Assembly (NCBI RefSeq): GCF_019200975.1
Contig: NZ_JAHTMR010000002.1
Coordinates: 1 to 64,000, forward strand
DNA from: Pseudomonas sp. PD9R
GTDB lineage: Bacteria; Pseudomonadota; Gammaproteobacteria; Pseudomonadales; Pseudomonadaceae
Length of the DNA: 64,000 bases
Reading direction: 5' to 3'
In this document: positions 9,691 to 17,471 of the stretch, in pieces
Layout: each line of letters opens with the position of its first letter
Position numbering within the stretch: position 1 is the first letter of the stretch
Notes under the pieces: model-generated
Seen by the model: only the letters and a program-made list of their open reading frames with translations
Told to the model about the DNA's origin: nothing
Database searches by the model: none
Program-made: the position numbers and the translations under genes

Positions 9691-10258
9691 AGCGGTTTAG
9701 AGTGGAAGCCTCGGCGGGCAATCGTCGTGCCGGCACGTTGTTCAACCAGCCAGCCAACATCCGGGTCGACAGCGGAATAAAGAAATAGACCATCAACGGC
9801 GTCAGGCACAGGGTGCTGAGGAATACCCGAGGCAGCAGCGCCATCTCGCCAAGCAATGGCCCCAGCGCAAAGTTGAACAGCAGCGAAACCGGAAAGAACG
9901 CCAGCCAGATCGCCACGGCCTGTTTCCAGCGTGGAGGACGTTGGCCAACAGCGCCGAACCAGCCTTCAATGCCGCTGACCCGATGTTCCTTCGGATGGGC
10001 GAACAAGTCGCTGCCGCGTGCCAGCCAGGCAGTGCGCGAGGCGGAATGCTCCCAGGCATGCAAGGTCTGTTCGTTGGCGAAGCGGAAAATAATCTGGAAT
10101 TCATTATCGTCGGGCGGCGGAGCGAGCACGCCAGAGCCAAGATAACCGGGGAAGTCGGTGGCCAGTTGTTCGCCTTCGCGCAACCAGGCGATCAGGTCCT
10201 GATAACGTCCATCGGCGACGCGGCGCGCAACCATCAGCGTGACGGGTGAGGTAGACAT
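9689..10258 (-). CDS. Antibiotic biosynthesis monooxygenase (ABM) domain protein with membrane tail
   Basis: The 189-residue protein has an N-terminal ABM-like ferredoxin fold (about residues 1-100, VTLMVARRVADGRYQDLIAWL to FRFANEQTLHAWEHSASR), then WF...RPPRWKQ and two membrane helices (about 115-140 and 145-170). Proteins of this layout are common in proteobacteria and their substrates are unknown. It lies divergent to the MerR regulator in the light-linked block, so a role in the same response is possible but only an inference. Confidence 0.75.
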   Translation of the reverse strand: MSTSPVTLMVARRVADGRYQDLIAWLREGEQLATDFPGYLGSGVLAPPPDDNEFQIIFRFANEQTLHAWEHSASRTAWLARGSDLFAHPKEHRVSGIEGWFGAVGQRPPRWKQAVAIWLAFFPVSLLFNFALGPLLGEMALLPRVFLSTLCLTPLMVYFFIPLSTRMLAGWLNNVPARRLPAEASTLNR

Positions 10259-10431
10259 TTTGTATCTCCGTATGACTTATGCGTCGCTCCGGGTAGGAGT
10301 TTCGCCAGGCGCAGCACCGGGGTAGTGGGCTGCGTCTTGGAACAAGCAAGGATTATTCCTGATTCTATCTGCGACGTCAGCGTCTGTCCTAGCGACAACG
10401 TCTTGAATGGTGATGGGGCAGGAGAGGTAGA

Positions 10432-10485
10432 ATGGGATCCAAACCTACACATGGACGTAGAACTCCAGATGCCTGTCCTGTCTGA
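10432..10485 (+). CDS. Possible 17-codon upstream reading frame overlapping the merR start
   Basis: A strong ribosome site (CAGGAGAGGT, about 10421-10430) is followed by ATG 10432 and a 17-codon frame ending at TGA 10485. It overlaps the likely start of the MerR regulator in another frame. The regulator's own start codons have no comparable ribosome site. It may be a leader peptide coupling translation, or a sign that the start region has changed frame. Confidence 0.3.
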   Translation: MGSKPTHGRRTPDACPV

Positions 10486-11428
10486 TATCGCCCCGGGTCT
10501 TTCGAATGCGGTTTCTCTCGAAGAGGAAGAGCTTTTTCCTATTCGCGAGGTATCGCGTCTGACCGGTGTCAATCCGGTCACACTGCGTGCCTGGGAGCGG
10601 CGGTACGGCCTGATCGTTCCTGTTCGCACCGAAAGTGGGCATCGCCTGTATTCGATGACCGATATTGAGCGGGTGCGCAGCATCCTCGACTGGATTGATC
10701 GCGGTGTCGCGGTCAGCAAGATCGGCAAGATTCTGGCCAAGGCTGCACCACTCCAGGGGCTGTCGCACATTATCCCCAATGACCTCGTTTTAGCCGATTA
10801 CGCGCAATGGCAGGAACAGGTACAGGCCGCCGTCAGTGCGTTTGACGATCTCAGGTTGGAGCAGATCTACGGGCAGATCTTTTCCACCTACTCTCAGGCA
10901 GTCGTGTTCCAGGACATCCTTGTCCCGCTCTGGAAGCAATTGCTGCAACGCCAGGATTCTTTCGGTGGCACAAGCGAGTGGCTGTTCCTGGATGGTTTTT
11001 TGCGTTCACGGGTGCTGCAGCGCCTGCTGCTGATCCGAGACAAGCAGCCAAGACGGGTCATCGTCAGTGCTCTGGCAGGCCAGTGTCGGGAGCTGGAGTT
11101 GTTGATTGCCGCGCTGTTCCTGAGCAGTGGGCAAACGGGCGTGCGGGTACTGACTACCGGCCAGCCATTTGACGAGTTGTCCCTGGTTTGCGAAAGAATC
11201 AAACCCCAGGCGCTGGTGTTGTTTTCCAATCACGTACCCGCCCCCGATTTGCCACGGCGTTTGAACCGCCTGGCGATGAGTCTGGATTGCACGTTGATGC
11301 TGGCCGGGGATGCGTCCGATCTGGCGCAAGAGAGCCTGGCCGGATCATCGATCGGATGCCTGGGTAATGAGGGTATGGTGATGCGTCAGCGCCTGAAGCA
11401 GTTCCTGGCGGGTAGCCTGGATACTTGA
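10451..11428 (+). CDS. MerR/LitR family regulator, class II (B12-independent) type
   Basis: The 325-residue protein has a MerR DNA-binding domain (about residues 30-100: FPIREVSRLTGVNPVTLRAWERRYGL, SGHRLYSMTDI, WIDRGVAVSKIG). A C-terminal region is laid out like the cobalamin-binding part of CarH/LitR but lacks the W-x9-EH and DxHxxG ligand motifs. P. putida has three such class II LitR proteins (PplR1-3), and those paired with short LOV proteins are needed for light-induced transcription. The LOV gene is one gene away, so this is probably the PplR3-type partner. The start is uncertain: the frame is open to GTG 10325, and ATG 10469 is another option. Confidence 0.85.
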   Translation: MDVELQMPVLSDIAPGLSNAVSLEEEELFPIREVSRLTGVNPVTLRAWERRYGLIVPVRTESGHRLYSMTDIERVRSILDWIDRGVAVSKIGKILAKAAPLQGLSHIIPNDLVLADYAQWQEQVQAAVSAFDDLRLEQIYGQIFSTYSQAVVFQDILVPLWKQLLQRQDSFGGTSEWLFLDGFLRSRVLQRLLLIRDKQPRRVIVSALAGQCRELELLIAALFLSSGQTGVRVLTTGQPFDELSLVCERIKPQALVLFSNHVPAPDLPRRLNRLAMSLDCTLMLAGDASDLAQESLAGSSIGCLGNEGMVMRQRLKQFLAGSLDT

Positions 11429-11431
11429 AGT

Positions 11432-12040
11432 TCAGAGATGCAGCGAAGGGTGGGTCAACCGATGCTGCTGCAGGATGTACTGGCGCAGGCGCTCGGTTTC
11501 ATCCGTGTCGCTCTGGCTCAGTTGGTAGGCATAGAAGCCCTGTTCGGTTTCTTTCTCGAAAGTGCCGCGCAGTGCGATTCGCTCATAGCCTGATGGGCTG
11601 AACCACAAAGCGAAATGCTTTGGCGCCTTGGTCTTGTTGCGGACCTCCAGCAAAACACCCTTGAACGACACTTCATGCACAAACATCGTGCCCGGTTGGC
11701 CTTGGGCATTTTCCAGTGCCACCGGTTCGTCCAGTACCAAACGCCACGGCCGGATCGAAGGCCCGTCTTCATCAAAGATACTGGGAACGCCGAGGCGTAA
11801 ATGCAGCGCGTGAAACTCGTCTTCCACCAGGTGCAGCGGGAAGGTCATTTGCTGGTTTTCGAAGTTCGCCTGGATGGTGACTTGCTCATGCGCAGCGAGG
11901 CGAGTGAGCAAGTCACGGATTTGCGATCCACCGTTTACCAGCAGGCTCGACGTCGCATCCCGCACATTGAGTTGCGGGTTGTGCTGCATGGTCTGGATAA
12001 AATCCAGCTCATCCTGGGTCAGGAGCGCGTCGCGATGCAT
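11432..12040 (-). CDS. Putative PilZ-like / flagellar-brake-like protein
   Basis: The 202-residue protein looks two-domain. An N-terminal part (about 1-100) resembles YcgR-N; a C-terminal beta-rich part contains RPWRLVL and then HEVSFKGVLLEVR, a variant of the PilZ motif (D/N)xSxxG with E for D. If it binds cyclic di-GMP it would link light input to motility, but the altered motif makes binding doubtful. It converges on the merR gene with 3 bases between the stops. ATG 12040 is chosen over the longer open frame because upstream codons look non-coding. Confidence 0.6.
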   Translation of the reverse strand: MHRDALLTQDELDFIQTMQHNPQLNVRDATSSLLVNGGSQIRDLLTRLAAHEQVTIQANFENQQMTFPLHLVEDEFHALHLRLGVPSIFDEDGPSIRPWRLVLDEPVALENAQGQPGTMFVHEVSFKGVLLEVRNKTKAPKHFALWFSPSGYERIALRGTFEKETEQGFYAYQLSQSDTDETERLRQYILQQHRLTHPSLHL

Positions 12041-12112
12041 GGCAGGCTCGTAAGATATAGTTACAAAGTGTTTGGTGATTGTAGTTAATGACACTTGATT
12101 CGCGATTTTGTT

Positions 12113-12571
12113 TTAACCGTTCGTCGCTTTCAGTGCGGCGAGCTCCGCCTGGACTTCAGCCAATTGCGCTTCAAGCTGCAGAACACGCTGTTGTGCCTTG
12201 ACCTGCACAGTCACATCCTTCTGCACTCCGATGAAATAAACCTGGCCGTCGTTGGGATTTTTCACCGTTGAAATGGACAGCTCGTTCCAGAACGGCGTGC
12301 CGTCCTTTCGGTAGTTACGCAAAATTTCCCGGCACGCACCTTCGCTGTTCAGCGCGTCCCGAATTTTCGGCAGGGCGTCCTGATCGCGATCACCGGATTG
12401 AAGGAAACGGCAATCCTGATAGAGGATTTCTTCGCTGGTATAACCGGTCAGGCGTTCGAATGCCGGGTTGACGTAAATCAGGATCTTGTCCAGATCGCCT
12501 TCTTTTTCAGCAATCACGATACCGTCGTTGGAGGCGTTGATGGCGAGTTGCAGCAGTTTCGCGTTGATCAT
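12113..12571 (-). CDS. Short LOV blue-light photoreceptor
   Basis: The 152-residue protein is a single PAS/LOV domain with helical tails, very like PpSB1-LOV of P. putida. The photoactive cysteine is Cys54 in YQDCRFLQ, with D where plant LOV domains have N, as in the Pseudomonas short LOV proteins. FMN-contact features NYRKDGTPFWNELSI and YFIGVQKDVT follow. Residues about 120-150 form a coiled-coil helix that probably dimerises. It has no output domain, so it must act through a partner, most likely the MerR/LitR-type regulator nearby. It is divergent from the flavodoxin gene. Confidence 0.93.
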   Translation of the reverse strand: MINAKLLQLAINASNDGIVIAEKEGDLDKILIYVNPAFERLTGYTSEEILYQDCRFLQSGDRDQDALPKIRDALNSEGACREILRNYRKDGTPFWNELSISTVKNPNDGQVYFIGVQKDVTVQVKAQQRVLQLEAQLAEVQAELAALKATNG

Positions 12572-12672
12572 TGGTGAAACCCTTCCTTGTTGGTTGTCTG
12601 GAGCATTCTAAAAGAACAATGAAGACCGTGCTGTTAACATCCCGGTCTTTATTCCGCTTCAGGATCAGTTTG

Positions 12673-13128
12673 ATGAAAGTCGCCATCATTTCCGGCTCGG
12701 TGTACGGCACGGCTGAAGAAGTCGCCCGTCACGCCGCGAACATTTTGAAAGCCGCCGGTTTCGAAACCTGGCACAACCCCCGTGCAACGTTGGCTGATGT
12801 CCAGGCCTTCGGCCCCGAAGCCTTCCTGGCAGTGACGTCGACCACCGGCATGGGTGAGTTGCCGGACAATCTGCAACCGTTGTATTTCACGATTCGTGAT
12901 CAATTGCCCGCCGCCTGGCGTGGCTTGCCGGGCGCCGTGATCGGTCTGGGCGATGCGAGCTACGGCGATACGTTCTGTGGCGGCGGCGAGCAGATGTGTG
13001 AGTTGTTCGGTGAACTGGGCATTCGCGAAGTCCTGCCGATGCTGCGTCTGGACGCCAGTGAAAGCGTAACCCCGGAAACCGACGCCGAGCCGTGGCTGGC
13101 AGAGTTGGTGGGTGCTCTGCGAGGCTGA
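12673..13128 (+). CDS. mioC: Flavodoxin, MioC type
   Basis: The 151-residue protein has the FMN phosphate loop SGSVYGTAEEVA at residues 7-18, the TSTTGMGELPDN loop and the GLGDASYGDTFCGGG flavin loop. MioC-type flavodoxins are small electron carriers. The ATG at 12673 is set by the start of the flavodoxin fold; the frame is open 34 codons upstream through the divergent promoter region. Its position back to back with the LOV gene suggests shared control. Confidence 0.88.
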   Translation: MKVAIISGSVYGTAEEVARHAANILKAAGFETWHNPRATLADVQAFGPEAFLAVTSTTGMGELPDNLQPLYFTIRDQLPAAWRGLPGAVIGLGDASYGDTFCGGGEQMCELFGELGIREVLPMLRLDASESVTPETDAEPWLAELVGALRG

Positions 13129-13340
13129 CTGAAAGCGTCTGTCATGGTTCTGACGGGGCGGCTGAAAGTGTCTGCCCCGCCATACCTGGCGGCGATTCAT
13201 TGACATGGATCCAATCTATTCCAGCCACTGACTCGTTCGGCCATCAAGCTGGCTGCCAATGCAACTACGCGAACCTCGGGGGGTGACTAGACTCGGTAAT
13301 CAATAGAAACCCCAATAATAAAAACCAGAGGTTCCTTTCC

Positions 13341-14123
13341 GTGAGCGTAGCCCCTGTCCAATCACCCAACAGTGTCAAAGAACAGGTCAGTGCCGCCGAG
13401 TGGCAGACCCGTGTCGACCTGGCAGCCTGTTACCGTCTGGTCGCCCTGCATGGCTGGGATGATCTGATTTTTACCCACATATCGGCCAAGGTGCCGGGTA
13501 CCGAAGACTTCCTGATCAACCCGTTCGGGCTGATGTTTCATGAGATCACTGCGTCGAGCCTGGTCAAGGTCGATCAGGCCGGTAACAAGTTGATGGACAG
13601 CCCTTACGAGATCAATCCAGCGGGCTACACCATCCACAGTGCGGTGCACGAGGTTCGTCACGATGTCGTCTGCGTGCTGCATACCCACACGGTCTCGGGT
13701 GTGGCGGTATCGGCGCAGAAACAGGGCATTTTGCCGATCAGCCAACAGTCGTTGTTTGTCCTCTCCAGCCTGGCCTATCACGCCTACGAAGGCGTGGCGC
13801 TCAACCACGAAGAGAAAGCGCGACTGCAAGCCGACCTTGGGGAAAACAATTTCCTGATGCTGCACAACCACGGTCTGCTGACCTGCGGCAGCACCATCGC
13901 CGATACGTTCCTGATGATGTTTACCTTCCAGCGCGCCTGCGACATCCAGGTCATGGCGCAGAACGGTGGTGCCGAGCTGATCGCCATCGAGCCGCAGATT
14001 CTGGCGGGTGCCAAGGCGATGATCGCCGGTGTCACCAAAAGTGCTCAAGGCATGGGCGGAGTGTTGGCCTGGCCAGCGCTGCTGCGCAAACTCGATAAAC
14101 AAGACCCGGGTTACAAACTCTAA
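13341..14123 (+). CDS. Class II aldolase/adducin family protein
   Basis: The 260-residue protein shows the class II aldolase fold with the metal-binding HTH motif in CVLHTHTVSG (about residue 112), a further histidine in MLHNHGLLTCG and the N-terminal LVALHGWDDLIFTHISAKVPG. Family members cleave or epimerise sugar phosphates or decarboxylate, but this subgroup has no settled substrate. It starts with GTG 13341, and its stop overlaps the start of the hydrolase by one base (TAATG), so the two are translationally coupled. Confidence 0.85.
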   Translation: MSVAPVQSPNSVKEQVSAAEWQTRVDLAACYRLVALHGWDDLIFTHISAKVPGTEDFLINPFGLMFHEITASSLVKVDQAGNKLMDSPYEINPAGYTIHSAVHEVRHDVVCVLHTHTVSGVAVSAQKQGILPISQQSLFVLSSLAYHAYEGVALNHEEKARLQADLGENNFLMLHNHGLLTCGSTIADTFLMMFTFQRACDIQVMAQNGGAELIAIEPQILAGAKAMIAGVTKSAQGMGGVLAWPALLRKLDKQDPGYKL

Positions 14124-15025
14124 TGGCCCTCGCCGAGATTCCTCTGTGCATCTGGCGCAAACGCAGCCAGACGTTCGTCTTCCGTGGCCAGAGCATCCGT
14201 TACTGGACGGCGGGGCAGGGTGAGCCGCTGCTGCTCATTCACGGCTTCCCGAGCGCCAGTTGGGACTGGCATTACCTGTGGCAGCCACTGGCTCAGCGCT
14301 ATCGGGTGATTGCCTGCGACATGCTCGGTTTTGGCGACTCGGCAAAACCGGTCAACCACGAGTACAGCTTGCTGGAGCAGGCCGATCTGCAACAGGCGTT
14401 GCTGGCCCATTTGAATGTCGAGCAGCCGGTGCACCTGCTGGCGCACGACTATGGCGACAGCGTGGCCCAGGAACTGCTGGCCCGGCACTACGAATCGCTG
14501 ATTCATGTCGCCAGTTGTGTATTCCTCAACGGCGGTCTGTTTCCGGAAACCCATCGCCCGGTGCTGATGCAAAAACTCCTGCTCAGCCCGTTGGGCTGGA
14601 TGATTGGTCGCGCGTTCAGCCGTGATGGTCTGGTGAAGAGTTTTCGGCAGATTTTCGGCCCGCAAACTAGCCCTACCGAAAGTGAAATGGATGATTTCTG
14701 GAGCCTGATCGAAAGCAATCACGGACCACGGGTCATGCACAAGTTGATTGGCTACATTCCCGAGCGGCGAGTACAGCGCGAGCGTTGGGTCGGTGCCATG
14801 CAGCGCGGTGAAGTTCCGCTGCGAGTGATCGATGGCGAGGTCGATCCGATCTCCGGTGCGCACATGGTCACGCGTTATCAAGAGTTGATTCCCAACGCTG
14901 ATGCAGTTCTTTTGACCGGCATCGGTCATTACCCCCAGATCGAAGCGCCGTGCCAGGTGCTCAAGCACTACCTGGCGTTTCGGGATCAGCAAATATTGCC
15001 GCCGCTGAAGATGGCGTGTTCCTGA
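14123..15025 (+). CDS. Alpha/beta hydrolase, aspartate-nucleophile type
   Basis: The 300-residue protein has the oxyanion HGFPSASWDWHYLW, the nucleophile elbow LLAHDYGDSVAQE with Asp instead of Ser (about residue 114), and a late acid-His pair (GEVDPISG and GIGHYPQIEAP). An Asp nucleophile is the mark of epoxide hydrolases and haloalkane dehalogenases. The substrate is unknown. It is coupled to the class II aldolase gene and probably belongs to the same catabolic step series as the SDR downstream. Confidence 0.83.
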   Translation: MALAEIPLCIWRKRSQTFVFRGQSIRYWTAGQGEPLLLIHGFPSASWDWHYLWQPLAQRYRVIACDMLGFGDSAKPVNHEYSLLEQADLQQALLAHLNVEQPVHLLAHDYGDSVAQELLARHYESLIHVASCVFLNGGLFPETHRPVLMQKLLLSPLGWMIGRAFSRDGLVKSFRQIFGPQTSPTESEMDDFWSLIESNHGPRVMHKLIGYIPERRVQRERWVGAMQRGEVPLRVIDGEVDPISGAHMVTRYQELIPNADAVLLTGIGHYPQIEAPCQVLKHYLAFRDQQILPPLKMACS

Positions 15026-15083
15026 AAAAGATCGCAGCCTTGCGTTTCTCCTGTGGGAGCTGCCGAAGGCTGCGATCTTTTGA
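15026..15083. repeat. REP-like inverted pair, shortened
   Basis: AAAAGATCGCAGCC (15026-15039) faces GGCTGCGATCTTTT (15068-15081). The left arm has lost most of the CGGCAGCTCC part, leaving a short asymmetric copy directly after the hydrolase stop. Confidence 0.75.
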
Positions 15084-15216
15084 TGTTCTCCTGATTCTGA
15101 ACGCATCATCCCCCTGCCTTATCGCACACCATTCAGCCTCCCCGTGTTCATTGTGACCCGCAGCGCCGTGCCTGAAACTCCAAGGTAATGTCCCTGGCCT
15201 GCTGGAGTTTCCCCCC

Positions 15217-16128
15217 ATGAATGAGTCTGTGCGCTTCGAAGATAAAGTCGTGATCATCACCGGTGCAGGTGGCGGACTGGGACGGGCGCATGCACTGTTA
15301 TTCGCCAAGCAGGGCGCGAAGGTGCTGGTCAACGATCTGGGTGGTTCGGCCCAGGGCGAAGGCGCCAACGCATCAGCCGCAGACCGCGTAGTGGCAGAAA
15401 TTCGTGATGCCGGTGGCACTGCCGTGGCCAACCACGACTCGGTCACCGATGGCGATAAAATCGTTCAGCACGCGCTCGACGCCTTCGGTCGCGTCGATGT
15501 AGTGGTCAACAATGCCGGGATCCTGCGGGACAAAACCTTCCACAAAATGGAAGACGCTGACTGGGATCTGGTTTATCGCGTCCACGTCGAAGGTGCCTAC
15601 AAAGTCACCCGCGCTGCATGGCCACACATGCGTGAGCAAAACTACGGCCGGGTGATCTTCACCGCATCCACCTCGGGCATCTACGGCAACTTCGGCCAGT
15701 CCAATTACGGCATGGCCAAACTCGGCCTCTACGGCCTGACCCGCACCCTGGCCATCGAGGGTCGCAAGAACAACATCCTGGTCAACGCTATCGCTCCCAC
15801 CGGCGGCACCCGCATGACCGAAGGCCTGATCCCGCCACAAGTGTTCGAACAGCTCAAACCGGAACTGGTCAGCCCGCTAGTGGTGTACCTGGCCAGCGAA
15901 AACTGCCAGGAAACCTCCGGCCTGTTTGAGGTCGGCGGCGGCTGGATGGGCAAAGTGCGCTGGGAACGCAGCCTTGGCGCCGGGTTCGACCCTCGTGTTG
16001 GTTTCTCCCCGGAAGATGTGGCGGCGCACTGGCAGCAGATTTGTGATTTCGAAGGTGCGGCGCATCCGAAGGACAATATTGAAGCGCTGAAGGAAATGAT
16101 GGGGAATTTGCAGAAGTATTCGCTTTAA
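15217..16128 (+). CDS. Short-chain dehydrogenase, MFE-2 (3-hydroxyacyl-CoA dehydrogenase) like
   Basis: The 303-residue SDR has the NAD site ITGAGGGLGRAHALLFAKQGAKVLVNDLGG, NNAGILRDKTF, the catalytic Ser and YxxxK (SNYGMAKLGLYG, about residue 165), and a C-terminal extension of about 50 residues (FSPEDVAAHWQQICDF). This layout and the NDLGG motif match the dehydrogenase unit of peroxisomal multifunctional enzyme 2, so it probably oxidises a hydroxyacyl-CoA. It may work with the two genes before it, though a REP copy and about 190 bases separate them. A strong terminator follows. Confidence 0.85.
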   Translation: MNESVRFEDKVVIITGAGGGLGRAHALLFAKQGAKVLVNDLGGSAQGEGANASAADRVVAEIRDAGGTAVANHDSVTDGDKIVQHALDAFGRVDVVVNNAGILRDKTFHKMEDADWDLVYRVHVEGAYKVTRAAWPHMREQNYGRVIFTASTSGIYGNFGQSNYGMAKLGLYGLTRTLAIEGRKNNILVNAIAPTGGTRMTEGLIPPQVFEQLKPELVSPLVVYLASENCQETSGLFEVGGGWMGKVRWERSLGAGFDPRVGFSPEDVAAHWQQICDFEGAAHPKDNIEALKEMMGNLQKYSL

Positions 16129-16137
16129 GGGTTGTGC

Positions 16138-16176
16138 ACCCCCAAGCCGCAGGGTGCGGCTTGGGGGCGGTTTTTA
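16138..16176 (+). terminator. Rho-independent terminator after the SDR gene
   Basis: CCCCAAGCCGCA and TGCGGCTTGGGG form a 12-13 bp stem with a GGG-type loop, followed by CGGTTTTT. The minus-strand gene at 16174 ends against it. Confidence 0.88.
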
Positions 16177-16434
16177 CTCGCCGTAGCGTTTTTCTATTAC
16201 GAACGGAGGGGCTTTCCAGTTGGGGCCTTTAACCGCTACTGGACCTTCACCGTTAGCAAGAACGCCCTCATTGAAAAGTTGTGTATAAGTTCGCAGAAGC
16301 TCTCCATTCGCTATGACTTCAAAGCTATATTTACTGAACATTCTGTCGAGCGAGGGATAGCCGAGGCCGACACCGAATGCTGTCACAATATCCGCAATAG
16401 GCTCGTTTTTTACAATGTGCTCGATAGTGTTCAC
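16174..16434 (-). CDS. Small protein, putative immunity or accessory partner of the toxin domain
   Basis: The 86-residue protein (MNTIEHIVKNEPIADIVTAF to FVIEKRYGE) matches no family I recognise. It is mildly hydrophobic, has no signal peptide and overlaps the preceding toxin-like frame by 4 bases (ATGA-type coupling). Its codon use is more AT-rich than that of neighbours. A small gene directly behind a nuclease-type toxin domain is commonly its immunity gene, but this is inferred from position only. Confidence 0.5.
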   Translation of the reverse strand: MNTIEHIVKNEPIADIVTAFGVGLGYPSLDRMFSKYSFEVIANGELLRTYTQLFNEGVLANGEGPVAVKGPNWKAPPFVIEKRYGE

Positions 16435-16979
16435 TGGAAGTCTCCTTTAAGAAGATTTTCGTAGATTCGGCGAATTTGTTCATTACCGGCGTCAAGTGCC
16501 TCTTCGGAATATAGGAGTGATTCACTGGCACCAAGCTTAAAGTCTTCCAGTGTGGCTGTATAAGCGTTATTCCATTCAGGTGACCCCTCCTCAGGCATAA
16601 ATTTGTCACTGAGCCCCATGGCCCTGAATCTTTCCAGTTCCCGAGTTTCATGAGTGTAGTAGCGGCGATCCGAGTCAGTAATATCCAAATTGCCTTTCAA
16701 TATGTTTTCAAGTCGCTGGATCATGATTTCGTTGGCATCAGATTGATCGAGTCGAGCAATATGCAATTTTACTGAATCAATTCCTTGTTGATTAATTGTT
16801 GCAATCCTCCAGTCCAAATCAAGTATCGGACCTCCGGCGTGTTCTGGGTTGAATTTGCGCCCGCTGTATTTTCCCGTATCGGTAGCACCATCGTATGGGG
16901 TGCTAAGCACCACATATTGAGGCGCAATCCCCGACTCAACTGGGAACACATATAAGAAAAATCTCAAGTTTGTCGGCAA
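16431..16979 (-). pseudogene. Orphan S-type-pyocin-like / polymorphic toxin C-terminal domain, 5' part missing
   Basis: The frame reads about 182 residues from a TTG, with a stop only four codons upstream. It opens with the YVFPVESGIAPQYVVLS segment at which S-type pyocin and related toxin C-terminal modules begin, then SGRKFNPEHAGGPILDLDW, VKLHIARLDQSDANEIMIQRLE and YYTHETRELERFRAMG...WNNAYTATLEDFKL. The N-terminal receptor-binding and translocation parts are absent, and no ribosome site or good start is visible. This looks like a decapitated bacteriocin tail or an unused cassette. The AT-richer codons and the upstream terminator fit a recombination scar. Function as a nuclease is inferred from family memory. 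Confidence 0.6.
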
Positions 16980-17022
16980 AGCTTGTTCGATCTAGAGCTG
17001 CCATGATCAGGAAAACCGCCCA

Positions 17023-17051
17023 TAAAAAAGGCCGCTGCAAACGCAGCGGCC
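17023..17051 (-). terminator. Rho-independent terminator, minus strand
   Basis: GGCCGCTGC (17030-17038) and GCAGCGGCC (17043-17051) form a perfect 9 bp stem; read on the minus strand it is followed by TTTTTTATG. It closes the small frame at 17076-17248 and separates it from the toxin-like frame, which therefore has no obvious promoter of its own. Confidence 0.85.
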
Positions 17052-17075
17052 AAGGTAAGACGTTGGATCAAGGAG

Positions 17076-17248
17076 CTACAAATCAACGTCAGTGAACACG
17101 GGCTGATGAGTCGAAATATTCAATTCATCCAAATCTGTCGCGAACGGCGTGGTGGGGGCACGCGCCGTGGCTTTGTGCTTCCAGCGGTCTTTCCGTGAAA
17201 GCCAGGCAAGAATAGGGTTTTGTTAGCCAGGGAAAAATAGCGATTCAT
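17076..17248 (-). pseudogene. Small protein gene with an apparent one-base frameshift
   Basis: ATG 17248 opens 8 codons ending SLA; one base added near 17226 would join them to a second frame of about 48 codons ending in DVDL at TAG 17076-17078. The second frame has normal Pseudomonas codon use (NPILAWLSRKDRWKHKATA, then an acidic tail) and is followed 25 bases later by a perfect terminator. The restored product would be about 57 residues. I do not recognise it. A sequencing error, a real mutation or chance are all possible. The rest of 16980-17471 shows nothing else. Confidence 0.4.
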
Positions 17249-17471
17249 GACATGCACTGTTACAGGGCGCGCAACAGTTCTGATATCCACCTCCGAACTT
17301 CATGCGCGTGGCTGATGGCGCTCTATCCAGCCTATCCATGCTCATCGCAATCCCCGCGCCAGGCAGGCACTCATCCTTTCGAGGTACACCACGAATACCT
17401 CCTTGGTGCGCTTATCACCCCCGGAGCGCGGCAGTAGGGTGGGGCCTTCTGTCACTCACCGGGGAAGACGC

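Noticed and set aside
12062..12083. TACA-N14-TGTA as a PplR-type light operator
   Set aside because: The P. putida PplR1 consensus as I recall it is a direct repeat with 12 bases between TACA and TGTA; spacing and outer bases do not fit. No better match was found upstream of folM, merR, LOV or mioC.
13129..13340. Direct repeat CTGAAAGCGTCTG/CTGAAAGTGTCTG after mioC as a mobile element end
   Set aside because: Only two short copies with no inverted ends or target duplication; probably part of a weak terminator region.
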